Assembly (NCBI RefSeq): GCF_028649535.1
Contig: NZ_JAQSJE010000004.1
Location: forward strand, 124,001 to 188,000
Source of the DNA: Mannheimia cairinae
GTDB lineage: Bacteria > Pseudomonadota > Gammaproteobacteria > Enterobacterales > Pasteurellaceae
Length of the DNA: 64,000 bases
Direction of reading: 5' to 3'
The position numbers and the translations under genes are program-made. This document shows positions 41,434 through 49,828 of the stretch, in pieces (the stretch's first letter is position 1; every line of letters starts with the position of its first letter). Below the pieces are notes generated by a model, which saw only the letters and a list, made by a program, of their open reading frames with translations, searched no databases and was not told the origin of the DNA.

Positions 41434-42330
41434 TTATTTTTTGCTATGTTCAAACCCTTCAACAATGGTGCTGATGGTTACATTTAGCAAATCTAGGTAA
41501 GTTGGTACCGGACCATCTTTCTCAGAAAGTGAATCCACATAAATTACACCACCATATAATGCCCCAGTTTCTTTTGCAACTTGTTTTGCAGGTTTGTCTG
41601 AAACAGTGCTTTCGCTAAAGACAACAGGGATTTTATTGGCTTTTACACCATCAATCACTTTTTTCACTTGTTTTGGCGAACCTTGTTCTTCCGCATTAAT
41701 TGCCCATAAATAAAGTTCTTTTAAGTTGTAGTCTTTCGCTAAGTAACTAAATGCTCCTTCACTGGTGACTAACCAACGTTGTTGTTCCGGAATAAAGGCT
41801 AAGCGTTGGCGTAGTGGCTCGGCAATGCCTTTTACTTTTTCTGCATAAGCTTTTGCATTGGCATTATAGGTATCAGCATTTTTCGGGTCGTATTTTACTA
41901 AAGCTGCACGAATATTTTCAATGTAAATTAATGCATTGTCGGTTGACATCCAAGCGTGTGGGTTTGGTAAGTCTTTATATTCCCCTTCAGTAATTGGCAT
42001 TGGTGTAATACCTTCGGTTACAACAACCGCTGGTTTGTCTTTTACGTTTTCAAAGAAACGCTCAAACCAACGTTCAAGGTTCATACCATTCCATAATACT
42101 AAATCTGCTTTTTGTGCTTTCACGATATCTTTTGGTGTTGGTTGATAATCGTGGATTTCTGCCCCAGGTTTGGTAATAGATTCAACAGTGGCTTTATCGC
42201 CCGCAACGTTTTGAGCAATATCTTGAATTACCGTAAAAGTAGTGACGACTTTGAAAGGTTCAGCCATTGCCATTGCAGCACTCAATCCAAAAGTTAATAC
42301 TAATGCTTTTTTTATTGTTGATAGTTTCAT
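41434..42330 (-). CDS. Periplasmic Mn/Fe/Zn-binding protein (YfeA/SitA type)
   Basis: A 298-residue cluster A-I binding protein with signal peptide MKLSTIKKALVLTFGLSAAMAMA. Predicted metal ligands are visible: His in GAEIHDYQPTP, His in LPNPHAWMS, Glu in VFSESTVSD and Asp in IYVDSLSEK, the His-His-Glu-Asp set of Mn/Fe proteins. The short acidic loop of zinc-specific ZnuA proteins is absent, so Mn or Fe is more likely. A strong AGGAGG precedes the start, and a Fur-like site lies about 20 bp upstream. Confidence 0.92.
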   Translation of the reverse strand: MKLSTIKKALVLTFGLSAAMAMAEPFKVVTTFTVIQDIAQNVAGDKATVESITKPGAEIHDYQPTPKDIVKAQKADLVLWNGMNLERWFERFFENVKDKPAVVVTEGITPMPITEGEYKDLPNPHAWMSTDNALIYIENIRAALVKYDPKNADTYNANAKAYAEKVKGIAEPLRQRLAFIPEQQRWLVTSEGAFSYLAKDYNLKELYLWAINAEEQGSPKQVKKVIDGVKANKIPVVFSESTVSDKPAKQVAKETGALYGGVIYVDSLSEKDGPVPTYLDLLNVTISTIVEGFEHSKK

Positions 42331-42347
42331 TTTCAGCCTCCTTTTAT

Positions 42348-42371
42348 TTGTTGAGAATGAGAATTATCGCC
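42348..42371 (-). promoter_or_regulatory. Fur-like box before the metal-binding protein gene
   Basis: TTGTTGAGAATGAGAATTATC on the plus strand (42348 on) resembles the Fur consensus GATAATGATAATCATTATC in part and shares the 11-mer TTGTTGAGAAT with the operator-like site before the permease genes. Confidence 0.55.
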
Positions 42372-42599
42372 GAGTATTTTATAAGGAATGAAAATGAAAG
42401 TAAATAGCATTATTTTTTATAAGGGTATTTATCCGCTAAGTTTCCTTTAAATAATAGACAGGGGCTAAATAAAATAAAGTTTTTGGTTAAAAATTGCTAG
42501 CTTAAACATTAAAGAGCCAGTAAAATTGCCTGCTTTAAAATTAGATTGCAAAACTAACCTTTTGCCGTAATCCGTGTAATAACGAGGCTTTCAACTTTT

Positions 42600-43760
42600 A
42601 TGTCAGAACAAATCACTAATGTTGCACAACCAGCAACAGAGCAACCAAAAGAAAAAATCAATTTATTAAACCTAAACCGCCAAGAAATGCGTGAGCTATT
42701 TTCTTCTATGGGCGAAAAACCGTTTCGAGCCGATCAAATGATGAAATGGATCTACCATTTTGGCGAAGATAATTTCGATAATATGAGCAATATCAACAAA
42801 GTATTGCGTGAAAAATTAAAACGTATTGCAGAAATTAAAGCACCTGAAGTGGCGGTAGAACAACGTTCGGCAGACGGCACCATTAAATGGGCGATGCAAG
42901 TGGGCGACCAGCAAATTGAAACGGTTTATATTCCCGAAGATGACCGTGCAACCCTTTGTGTTTCCTCACAAGTTGGCTGTGCTTTAGCTTGTACTTTCTG
43001 CTCAACCGCACAACAAGGTTTTAACCGTAATTTAAGCGTGTCAGAAATTATCGGGCAGGTTTGGCGAGCGTCTAAAATTATTGGTAATTTCGGGGTAACT
43101 GGTGTTCGTCCTATTACCAATGTGGTAATGATGGGAATGGGCGAGCCGTTGCTGAATATGAATAATGTAATTCCGGCAATGGAAATTATGTTAGACGACT
43201 TTGCCTACGGCTTATCTAAACGTCGTGTAACCCTTTCCACCTCAGGTGTTGTGCCGGCATTAGATAAAATGCGTGAGCAAATTGATGTGGCATTGGCAAT
43301 TTCTTTACACGCTCCAAATGATGAATTGCGTGATGAACTGGTGCCGATTAACAAAAAATATAACATTAAAATGCTTATTGATTCCGTTAATAAATACCTT
43401 GAAGTTTCAAATGCGAACCACGGTAAAGTTACGATTGAGTATGTAATGTTAGATCATGTAAACGATAGCACCGATCACGCTCATCAATTAGCAGAAGTAT
43501 TAAAAAATACCCCGTGCAAAATTAACTTAATTCCGTGGAACCCGTTCCCAGAAGCCCCTTATGGTAAGAGTTCAAACTCTCGTGTTGATCGCTTCCAAAA
43601 AGCGTTAATGGAATATGGTTTTACCGTTACCGTGCGTAAAACCCGAGGCGATGATATTGATGCCGCTTGCGGACAACTGGCAGGCGATGTAATTGACCGC
43701 ACCAAACGCACTTTAGAAAAACGTAAATTTGGGCAAGGGATTGATGTGAAAACACATTAA
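42600..43760 (+). CDS. rlmN: 23S rRNA (adenine-2503-C2) methyltransferase / tRNA A37 methyltransferase
   Basis: A 386-residue radical-SAM enzyme. The cluster motif is in [20 protein letters not shown] (CxxxCxxC), [14 protein letters not shown] is the GGEP-like element, and the mechanistic cysteine lies in [17 protein letters not shown] near residue 356. It methylates A2503 of 23S rRNA and A37 of some tRNAs. Length is normal. As in Haemophilus, pilF lies close by, but here two toxin-antitoxin pairs are inserted between them. A hairpin terminator follows. Confidence 0.95.
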   Translation: MSEQITNVAQPATEQPKEKINLLNLNRQEMRELFSSMGEKPFRADQMMKWIYHFGEDNFDNMSNINKVLREKLKRIAEIKAPEVAVEQRSADGTIKWAMQVGDQQIETVYIPEDDRATLCVSSQVGCALACTFCSTAQQGFNRNLSVSEIIGQVWRASKIIGNFGVTGVRPITNVVMMGMGEPLLNMNNVIPAMEIMLDDFAYGLSKRRVTLSTSGVVPALDKMREQIDVALAISLHAPNDELRDELVPINKKYNIKMLIDSVNKYLEVSNANHGKVTIEYVMLDHVNDSTDHAHQLAEVLKNTPCKINLIPWNPFPEAPYGKSSNSRVDRFQKALMEYGFTVTVRKTRGDDIDAACGQLAGDVIDRTKRTLEKRKFGQGIDVKTH

Positions 43761-43776
43761 TTATAGCGAATAATAG

Positions 43777-43801
43777 AAAGGCAGGTTTTACCTGCCTTTT
43801 G
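43777..43801 (+). terminator. Terminator of rlmN
   Basis: AAAGGCAGG and CCTGCCTTT form a 9-bp stem ending in TTTTG. Confidence 0.85.
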
Positions 43802-43810
43802 TTCATATAA

Positions 43811-44113
43811 TTATCCTAAATGAGGAACATATTTGAATGAGCCACCTAATGCTTTTAGGTAACGAACAACAGTTGCATATTTAGGCGAGACAATGCCTCG
43901 TTCTAACCGGCTAATATTTTTAACATTAATACCTGAAATTTCAGCAACCTGTGCTTGAGTTAGATTTTTATCTAAACGAGCCTGCTTTAATAGCTGAGCA
44001 AGTTCTCGTTGTACCTGTAACTCATCAAATTCCTCTTTAAATTCTGGATTTTTCATTGCTTGTTGCAATACATCTTCGAAAGGAATCACTTCTAAATCAA
44101 GATCTTTAGCCAT
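43811..44113 (-). CDS. XRE-family antitoxin
   Basis: A 100-residue protein with a classical helix-turn-helix at residues about 45-95: LAQLLKQARLDKNLTQAQVAEISGINVKNISRLERGIVSPKYATVVRYLKAL. The N-terminal half is acidic and probably binds the toxin. Its start overlaps the stop of the upstream toxin gene by 8 nt, so the two form a toxin-first operon like higBA. It would also autorepress. Confidence 0.82.
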   Translation of the reverse strand: MAKDLDLEVIPFEDVLQQAMKNPEFKEEFDELQVQRELAQLLKQARLDKNLTQAQVAEISGINVKNISRLERGIVSPKYATVVRYLKALGGSFKYVPHLG

Positions 44114-44366
44114 TTTCTAATTCCTGCTTTAATTTTTTCATACGATTCATTGCAAGTTCAAGATTTTGTTTCGGGGTTTTTTGGCTTTTCTTTTGGAAAA
44201 TATGCACGATATAGGCTTGCTTTCCTTTCATAAAGAAAAAGAAACTGCGTGAAATTTTGTTAGAAAAACATTGAAAGGTTCTATAACCTGATTTTGAGGC
44301 TTTATCATACCAAACCTTGTAATCATTAATGATTAGTTTATGAGGATTTTGTTTTATGTCAAGCAT
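44106..44366 (-). CDS. HigB/Gp49-like toxin, shorter than usual
   Basis: An 86-residue protein whose C-terminal half, YIVHIFQKKSQKTPKQNLELAMNRMKKL, is the hallmark of the phage-derived Gp49-like HigB family, and RTFQCFSNKISRSFFFF is the preceding strand pair. Family members usually have about 100-120 residues, with two N-terminal helices before this point; here the N-terminus is only MLDIKQNPHKLIINDYKVWYD. It may therefore be a truncated, possibly inactive toxin, or a start further upstream is blocked by a mutation. Confidence 0.65.
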   Translation of the reverse strand: MLDIKQNPHKLIINDYKVWYDKASKSGYRTFQCFSNKISRSFFFFMKGKQAYIVHIFQKKSQKTPKQNLELAMNRMKKLKQELENG

Positions 44367-44406
44367 ATTGATAAAGCATTAAATATTATGCAATGGCGAA
44401 GTAGTA

Positions 44407-44430
44407 TTTTTTCGATCTGCCTCGAAAAAT
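44407..44430. terminator. Hairpin, copy 1
   Basis: TTTTTTCGA and TCGAAAAAT arms, six bases between them. It lies between the two toxin-antitoxin operons and probably terminates the one at 44448-45030 (minus strand). A close copy is at 45133-45155. Confidence 0.5.
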
Positions 44431-44447
44431 TAATATTTTAAAGAAAT

Positions 44448-44795
44448 CTAAAAATCCAACTGTTCTTCATTTAAACCTAAAGCGTGTGCGATTTTTGTAC
44501 GAGTGGTTTTCCGTAATGTTTTCGCATTTTCGTGTTGGCTATAGGCAGGTTGTGAAATACCTAATCGCTTAGCGACTTCTTCTTGTGTTAAGCCTAAGTA
44601 CTCTCGCCAAGCTCGTAATGCGGAATAATCATTATCTAACGCAATGCCTGCAACAGCAGAGGGAATACCTGTTTCAATAGCGGTTTTAATATTGGCTTTT
44701 TGTTTGAGTAATTCTAATGTCGCAATCGGTAATACCGCAAAAGTTGGATTGCCGTCTTTATCATTTAAGTATTGAATATCAGTAAGTTCGTTCAT
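44448..44795 (-). CDS. XRE-family antitoxin of a RelE-type pair
   Basis: A 115-residue protein. Residues 1-50 (LNDKDGNPTFAVLPIATLELL) resemble the toxin-binding part of PHD/RelB-like antitoxins, and residues about 60-112 are a helix-turn-helix (LRAWREYLGLTQEEVAKRLGISQPAYSQHENAKTLRKTT). Its start overlaps the toxin gene by 17 nt. It should neutralise the toxin encoded at 44779-45030 and repress the operon. Confidence 0.82.
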   Translation of the reverse strand: MNELTDIQYLNDKDGNPTFAVLPIATLELLKQKANIKTAIETGIPSAVAGIALDNDYSALRAWREYLGLTQEEVAKRLGISQPAYSQHENAKTLRKTTRTKIAHALGLNEEQLDF

Positions 44796-45030
44796 CTCGC
44801 TTTTTTACCTCTTCCACTGAAATAATGTTCATTGTTTCGCCTTCAATATTAAAAAATACACGATAATTTCCGACACGAAAGCGATATTCATACTTATGAT
44901 TTACCAATGCTTTTACGTTAGCACAATATGGAAAATAGATTAAATCGTCACACTTTCGGCGAATTTCAGCACCATTTGGTAGTTTTCTTAATTGTTTTAA
45001 GGCTTTTCTTTGAAAAATAACACTTTTCAT
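44779..45030 (-). CDS. RelE/ParE-family toxin
   Basis: An 83-residue RelE-superfamily toxin of full length: FQRKALKQLRKLPNGAEIRRKCDDL, then VKALVNHKYEYRFRVGNYRVFFNIEGETMNIISVEEVKKRDERTY. The RFRVGNYRV(F)F strand pair and the C-terminal IISVEEVKKRDERTY are the core of ribosome-dependent RelE-type RNases. It is first in a two-gene operon with its antitoxin. This pair and the HigBA-like pair next to it interrupt the rlmN-pilF neighbourhood. Confidence 0.85.
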   Translation of the reverse strand: MKSVIFQRKALKQLRKLPNGAEIRRKCDDLIYFPYCANVKALVNHKYEYRFRVGNYRVFFNIEGETMNIISVEEVKKRDERTY

Positions 45031-45132
45031 ATTTCCTCTACATTATAATTTTTATAAGTATTTTTCAATAAAATTCTTATATTTTTAAAAACTGTATGAA
45101 AATATGAAATTCTTTACAATAAGCAAAATTTA

Positions 45133-45155
45133 TTTTTTCGATCCATCTCGAAAAA
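45133..45155. terminator. Hairpin, copy 2
   Basis: TTTTTTCGATC...CTCGAAAAA, nearly the same as 44407-44430. It lies upstream of the RelE-type operon and before pilF, so its terminator role is not obvious. Confidence 0.4.
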
Positions 45156-45247
45156 CCAAAAATAAAAATTCCTTCATTGCCTAAAAATCGCTAGTCTTGA
45201 ATACAAGAGAACAGTAAAATTAAGCCTATTTTAGTGAGGAGAGCATA

Positions 45248-45805
45248 ATGTTTGCAAAATTTTTGAAAAATTTAACCGCTTGTAGCTTAGCCATTTTATT
45301 AGTGGCTTGTTCTTCTACCCAGCAATCTTCCTCTGAACCTGAATTTAACCGTTCGGAAGCGGTAAAAGCCCGTATTAACCTCGCTTTAGCTTATTTAGAA
45401 CAAAATGATTTCCCAAAAGCGAAGCAGAATATCGATAAAGCCCTTTCCCACGATGCCAAAGATTACCTGCCTTATTCGGTGTTAGCCTATTATTATCAGC
45501 AAACTGGCGATGTGGAAAATGCAGAAAAATCCTACCAACAAGCCTTAAGCCTAAGTGATAACCGCCCTGATGTTTTGAATAATTATGGCACTTTTTTATG
45601 CAAGCAAGGTCAATTTAAGCAGGCTTATCAACAGTTTGAAACGGCGGTAAAAAGCCCAAAACCTTATTATCATCAAGCAGATAGTTTAGAAAATATTATA
45701 CTTTGTGCCAAAAAAGAGCCGAATTGGCAGAAAGTAACAGAAACTTTAACTGAGCTCGAAAAATTAGATAAACCCCGAGCAACTTTATTGAAGGAAAGCA
45801 AATGA
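45248..45805 (+). CDS. pilF: Type IV pilus biogenesis TPR lipoprotein
   Basis: A 185-residue lipoprotein with lipobox LLVAC (Cys21) and TPR repeats: [55 protein letters not shown] and [28 protein letters not shown]. PilF/PilW-type pilotins help the PilQ secretin assemble in the outer membrane, which Pasteurellaceae need for type IV pili and DNA uptake. The rlmN-pilF order is known from Haemophilus. An uptake-signal core is used inside the signal-peptide codons (AACCGCTTGT). It overlaps tex by 4 nt. Confidence 0.88.
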   Translation: MFAKFLKNLTACSLAILLVACSSTQQSSSEPEFNRSEAVKARINLALAYLEQNDFPKAKQNIDKALSHDAKDYLPYSVLAYYYQQTGDVENAEKSYQQALSLSDNRPDVLNNYGTFLCKQGQFKQAYQQFETAVKSPKPYYHQADSLENIILCAKKEPNWQKVTETLTELEKLDKPRATLLKESK

Positions 45806-48135
45806 CCCAATTACACAGTGAGTTAAATCGCCAAATCAGCCAGATTATTGCAACTGAATTAAATGTTGGTAGCCATCAAATTTTGGCTGCTATGACTTTA
45901 TTAGATGAAGGCAACACCATTCCTTTTATCGCCCGTTATCGTAAAGAGGTAACTGGCGGTTTAGACGACACCCAATTACGGCATTTTGAAAACCGCCTAA
46001 TCTATTTGCGTGAAATGGACGACCGCCGTCAAACCATTCTGAAATCTATTGAAGATCAAGGTAAGCTTACCGATGAGTTGCGTGAAAAGATCTTAGCGTG
46101 TGAAAGTAAAACGGAGTTAGAAGATCTCTACCTACCTTATAAACCAAAACGTCGCACCCGTGGGCAAATTGCGATTGAAGCAGGGCTTGAACCATTAGCC
46201 GAAAGTTTATGGAACGACCCGACACAAGATCCTGAAACCTTAGCTGCGACTTTTATTGATACGGAAAAAGGTGTGGCAGACAGCAAAGCCGCTTTAGACG
46301 GGGCAAGATATATTCTAATGGAACGTTTTGCCGAAGATGCGGAGCTACTTGCAAAACTTCGCCAATATTTGACCGCTTACGCTACCCTTGAATCGAAAGT
46401 GATTGAAGGTAAAGAGGAAGAGGGCGAAAAATTCCGTGATTATTTTGCTCACAGTGAGCCGTTTAAAACCGTGCCGTCTCATCGTGCGTTGGCGATGTTC
46501 CGTGGGCGAAATGAAGGTGTTTTATCGCTAAGTTTAAATGCTGATCCAGATGCGGAAGAAGGGGCGAAAACCAGCCATTGTGAAGAGATTATCCGCAGTC
46601 ACTTAGGTGTGATTTTCAATAATCAACCTGCAGATAAATGGCGTGAGCAAGTAATTGCGTGGACGTGGAAAATCAAAGCCGCTCTGCATTTAGAAACCGA
46701 GCTAATGGGTAGCCTGCGTGAAAAAGCGGAAGAAGAGGCGATTGATGTGTTTGCTCGCAATCTTTCAGCATTGTTAATGGCAGCACCGGCAGGGGCAAGA
46801 AATACAATGGGCTTAGACCCGGGCTTGCGTACGGGGGTAAAAGTGGCGGTTGTGGATAACACAGGGAAATTATTAGATACTGCAACAATTTATCCACACA
46901 CAGGCAGAGAGGCAGAGGCTCAATTAGCGATTTTTACCTTAATCAAAAAGCATAATGTAGAACTTATCGCCATTGGTAACGGCACAGCCTCTCGTGAAAC
47001 CGAGCGTTTTGCCAAAGCGGTCATTAAAGAGATCAAAGAAAATAAACCGCAAACAGTGGTGGTCAGTGAGGCTGGGGCATCTGTTTATTCCGCATCGGAA
47101 TTTGCGGCGAATGAGTTCCCAAATTTAGATGTATCATTGCGTGGAGCGGTGTCTATTGCTCGCCGTTTGCAAGACCCGCTGGCAGAATTGGTAAAAATTG
47201 AACCGAAAGCGATTGGTGTGGGGCAGTATCAGCACGATGTAAACCAATCCCAACTGGCTCGCAAACTAGATGCGGTGGTGGAAGATTGCGTAAATGCGGT
47301 AGGGGTTGATCTCAATACCGCATCGGCTGCGTTATTGGCTCGTGTGGCGGGAATGACGAAAACCTTGGCACAAAATATCGTGGCTTTCCGTGATGAAAAC
47401 GGTCGTTTTAACAGCCGAACAGATTTGAAAAAAGTGCCTCGTTTAGGGCCAAAAGCCTTTGAACAGTGTGCCGGTTTTATGCGAATTATCGGTGGTAAAA
47501 ATGCGTTAGATGCCTCAAGCGTTCACCCAGAGGCTTACCCTGTGGTAGAAAAAATCTTACAGGCAACCACATCAACTCTTGCCGAGTTAATGGGCAACAG
47601 TACTAAAATTCATTCGCTAAATGCCAAAGATTTTGTGGACGAGCAATTTGGCTTGCCAACGGTAAACGATATTTTCAAAGAACTCGAAAAACCGGGGCGA
47701 GATCCACGTGGCGAATTTAAAACCGCCAGCTTTATGGACGGTGTGGAAGAAATCTCCGACCTTAAAGTCGGAATGATTTTAGAAGGCACGGTGACTAACG
47801 TGGCAAACTTTGGGGCATTTGTGGACATTGGCGTGCATCAAGACGGTTTAGTGCATATTTCAATGCTTTCAAACACTTTTGTTGAAGACCCGCATACTGT
47901 GGTCAAAGCAGGCGATGTGGTTAAAGTAAAAGTGTTAGAAGTTGATGCTGCTCGTAAACGTATTGCTTTAACCATGCGTTTAGACGACAAACCAACGGAC
48001 AAAAAAGAACAAAAAAGCGGTCGAAATTCAGCAGAAATTCGCAAAAATCCACAAAAAAACGACCGCTTGCAAAACAACCGCAACACCTTCGGCAACAATG
48101 CTTTTGCTGATGCCTTAAAAGGTTGGAAAAAGTAA
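45802..48135 (+). CDS. tex: Tex-type RNA-binding transcription accessory protein
   Basis: A 777-residue protein with the full Tex layout: N-terminal HTH ([27 protein letters not shown]), YqgF-type RNase-like domain ([16 protein letters not shown]), helix-hairpin-helix pair ([25 protein letters not shown] and [16 protein letters not shown]) and a C-terminal S1 domain ([34 protein letters not shown]). Tex binds nucleic acids and affects transcription of some toxin genes and stress tolerance. It is coupled to pilF by a 4-nt overlap. The tail beyond S1 is rich in K, N and Q, and holds an inverted uptake-signal pair. Confidence 0.95.
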   Translation: MTQLHSELNRQISQIIATELNVGSHQILAAMTLLDEGNTIPFIARYRKEVTGGLDDTQLRHFENRLIYLREMDDRRQTILKSIEDQGKLTDELREKILACESKTELEDLYLPYKPKRRTRGQIAIEAGLEPLAESLWNDPTQDPETLAATFIDTEKGVADSKAALDGARYILMERFAEDAELLAKLRQYLTAYATLESKVIEGKEEEGEKFRDYFAHSEPFKTVPSHRALAMFRGRNEGVLSLSLNADPDAEEGAKTSHCEEIIRSHLGVIFNNQPADKWREQVIAWTWKIKAALHLETELMGSLREKAEEEAIDVFARNLSALLMAAPAGARNTMGLDPGLRTGVKVAVVDNTGKLLDTATIYPHTGREAEAQLAIFTLIKKHNVELIAIGNGTASRETERFAKAVIKEIKENKPQTVVVSEAGASVYSASEFAANEFPNLDVSLRGAVSIARRLQDPLAELVKIEPKAIGVGQYQHDVNQSQLARKLDAVVEDCVNAVGVDLNTASAALLARVAGMTKTLAQNIVAFRDENGRFNSRTDLKKVPRLGPKAFEQCAGFMRIIGGKNALDASSVHPEAYPVVEKILQATTSTLAELMGNSTKIHSLNAKDFVDEQFGLPTVNDIFKELEKPGRDPRGEFKTASFMDGVEEISDLKVGMILEGTVTNVANFGAFVDIGVHQDGLVHISMLSNTFVEDPHTVVKAGDVVKVKVLEVDAARKRIALTMRLDDKPTDKKEQKSGRNSAEIRKNPQKNDRLQNNRNTFGNNAFADALKGWKK

Positions 48136-48167
48136 GATAAAAAATATCCTGATGTGTTCTGCCTCAC

Positions 48168-48309
48168 GATGGCGCAAGCGTCCACGCTTGTGCCTACTCA
48201 TTCTGGCAGAAGTATTTCTGTTATAAGCTAAAAGCCAAAATATACCAAGTAAAATTTAGTTTATTTTGGCTTTTTTGTGTTTGGCACAAGCGTGGACGCT
48301 TGCGCCATC
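48168..48309. repeat. REPIN: two inverted 27-bp REP palindromes
   Basis: Arms 48168-48194 and 48283-48309 are exact 27-bp inverted repeats. Each arm is itself a near-palindrome (GGCGCAAGCGT CC ACGCTTGTGCC). Just outside, AAAAATATCCT on the left and AGGAATATTTTTT on the right are also roughly inverted. The interior holds a hairpin terminator (48230-48277). Confidence 0.8.
48230..48277. terminator. Terminator inside the REPIN, between tex and the SDR gene
   Basis: AAAAGCCAAAATA and ATTTTGGCTTTTTT pair over 11 bp with T-rich flanks on both strands, suiting the convergent genes tex and the SDR gene. Confidence 0.65.
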
Positions 48310-48336
48310 AGGAATATTTTTTATTTCTTTTTGGAT

Positions 48337-49161
48337 TTACCCACCAAATTTTCTATTCATATAATCAAAAGCGACCGTTGGTAATAATCTTCTTAGCCAC
48401 CAAAAGAGTTTGGTTGGGAAGGTAACTTGATAACGGGCTTTTGGTTTTTCTGCTTTTAAGGCTTTTAAGCAGGCTTCTGCACAGGCAGAGGCAGGGAGCG
48501 TGAATGGGTTTGCGTTGCCTTTTGTGGTTAAGCGTTTATATTGGCTTTGGTTTAACTCTTTGTGATAGGAATTTTCCAAATCAATATATTGCTCAAGTTT
48601 GGCAACCGAATTTGGTCGGAAATTACTTTGAATTGGGCCAGGTTCGATTAACGAAACATAGATGTTTGAGCCATATAATTCACAGCGTAATGTATCTGCC
48701 AAGCCTTCTAAGGCGAATTTGGTGGCATTATAAGCCCCACGATAGTGCATTGCGGCAAAGCCTAAAATACTGCTATTGATTAAAATTCTGCCGTGGTTTT
48801 GGTTGCGGAAGATTTTCATCGCTTGATTGATAATTTCCCAAGCTCCAAAAACATTGGTTTCAAAAATTTCTTGTAATGCTGCACGGGGAATATCTTCCAC
48901 ACAGCCGGGTTGCCCGTAGCCGGCATTGCAAAAAATGGCGTCTAATCGACCGCTTGTGTTGATGTAATCAAAGGCTTGCTGAATATGCTCGGAATTGGTT
49001 ACATCTAGCAAAATGCACTCAAAGCCTTCTGCTTGCAAGCGTTCGACATCTTCTGATTTTCGGCAACTGGCAATCACTCGCCAGCCGGCTTGTTTTAGGT
49101 GTTGGGCGGTGGCATAACCAATGCCGGAAGAGCAACCTGTAATTAAAATTGTGTTCATCAT
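48337..49161 (-). CDS. Short-chain dehydrogenase/reductase
   Basis: A 274-residue classical SDR. The cofactor motif is TGCSSGIGYATAQ (TGxxxGIG), the NNAG-like motif is FCNAGYGQPG, and the catalytic set is Ser in LINSSILGF, Tyr and Lys in YRGAYNATKFAL (YxxxK). The C-terminal basic, aromatic segment (FPTKLFWWLRRLLPTVAFDYMNRKF) may touch the membrane. Substrate is unknown. Its start overlaps the stop of the nitroreductase gene by one base, so both are in one operon. Confidence 0.85.
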   Translation of the reverse strand: MMNTILITGCSSGIGYATAQHLKQAGWRVIASCRKSEDVERLQAEGFECILLDVTNSEHIQQAFDYINTSGRLDAIFCNAGYGQPGCVEDIPRAALQEIFETNVFGAWEIINQAMKIFRNQNHGRILINSSILGFAAMHYRGAYNATKFALEGLADTLRCELYGSNIYVSLIEPGPIQSNFRPNSVAKLEQYIDLENSYHKELNQSQYKRLTTKGNANPFTLPASACAEACLKALKAEKPKARYQVTFPTKLFWWLRRLLPTVAFDYMNRKFGG

Positions 49162-49721
49162 TATTTAATATAGCTAACGAAACCGTCTAAGTTTTCCGTT
49201 TCTTTTGCTTGGTTAATTTCTCCTTCAAGTGGCGAGCCAATCATTACTAAGGCAATAATTTTGTCGCCCTCTTGGCAACCGAAAGCACTGCGGAGATCTG
49301 AACCGTTAATCCATTTATTCGTGATCCAAACCGTATCAAAACCGAGAGAGTTAGCGGCAAGTTGTATCGCATAAGTGGCACAACCTGCAGTGAGCATTTG
49401 CTCCCAAGCTGGCACTTTCGCAATATTATGATCTAGCTTTGCCACTACACCGATAATCATTGGGGCTCGGTTAGATAAACCTTCCGCCTTTTTTAAATGT
49501 TCTTCGCTCAGCCCAAATTCTTCAACCGCAGAAGTTAAGTATTCTCGAAGTTGTGGCATACCGCTTTTTTCAATCACTACAAAATGATAAGGCTTTAAAC
49601 GACCGTGGTCGGGGGCTCGTAGCCCTGCTTTTAAAATTTGTTCTAATTGTTCTGGGTTCGGGGCTTTATCACCCAATTTTTTGCTTGAACGGCGATGAAG
49701 AAGTAAATCTAAAGACTGCAT
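49161..49721 (-). CDS. YdjA-type NAD(P)H nitroreductase
   Basis: A 186-residue FMN-dependent nitroreductase of the short YdjA group: LLHRRSSKKLGDKAPNPEQLEQILKAGLRAPDHGRLKPYHFVVI carries the RRS FMN-phosphate motif and APDHGRLKP loop; IQLAANSLGFDTVWITN and ALVMIGSP are the other flavin contacts. Physiological substrate is not known. The ATG at 49721 (MQSLDLLLHRRSS) is preferred because it matches the family start and has AAAGG upstream; an in-frame start 45 bases earlier is less likely. Confidence 0.85.
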   Translation of the reverse strand: MQSLDLLLHRRSSKKLGDKAPNPEQLEQILKAGLRAPDHGRLKPYHFVVIEKSGMPQLREYLTSAVEEFGLSEEHLKKAEGLSNRAPMIIGVVAKLDHNIAKVPAWEQMLTAGCATYAIQLAANSLGFDTVWITNKWINGSDLRSAFGCQEGDKIIALVMIGSPLEGEINQAKETENLDGFVSYIK

Positions 49722-49828
49722 ATTGATAACCTTTTTAAGATTGATTCGTTGATAAAAGCATACCATATTTTAATCATTTCGTGATTGCTTTATACTGTAC
49801 CAAATTATTTTATTTTTGGACTTTCCCA

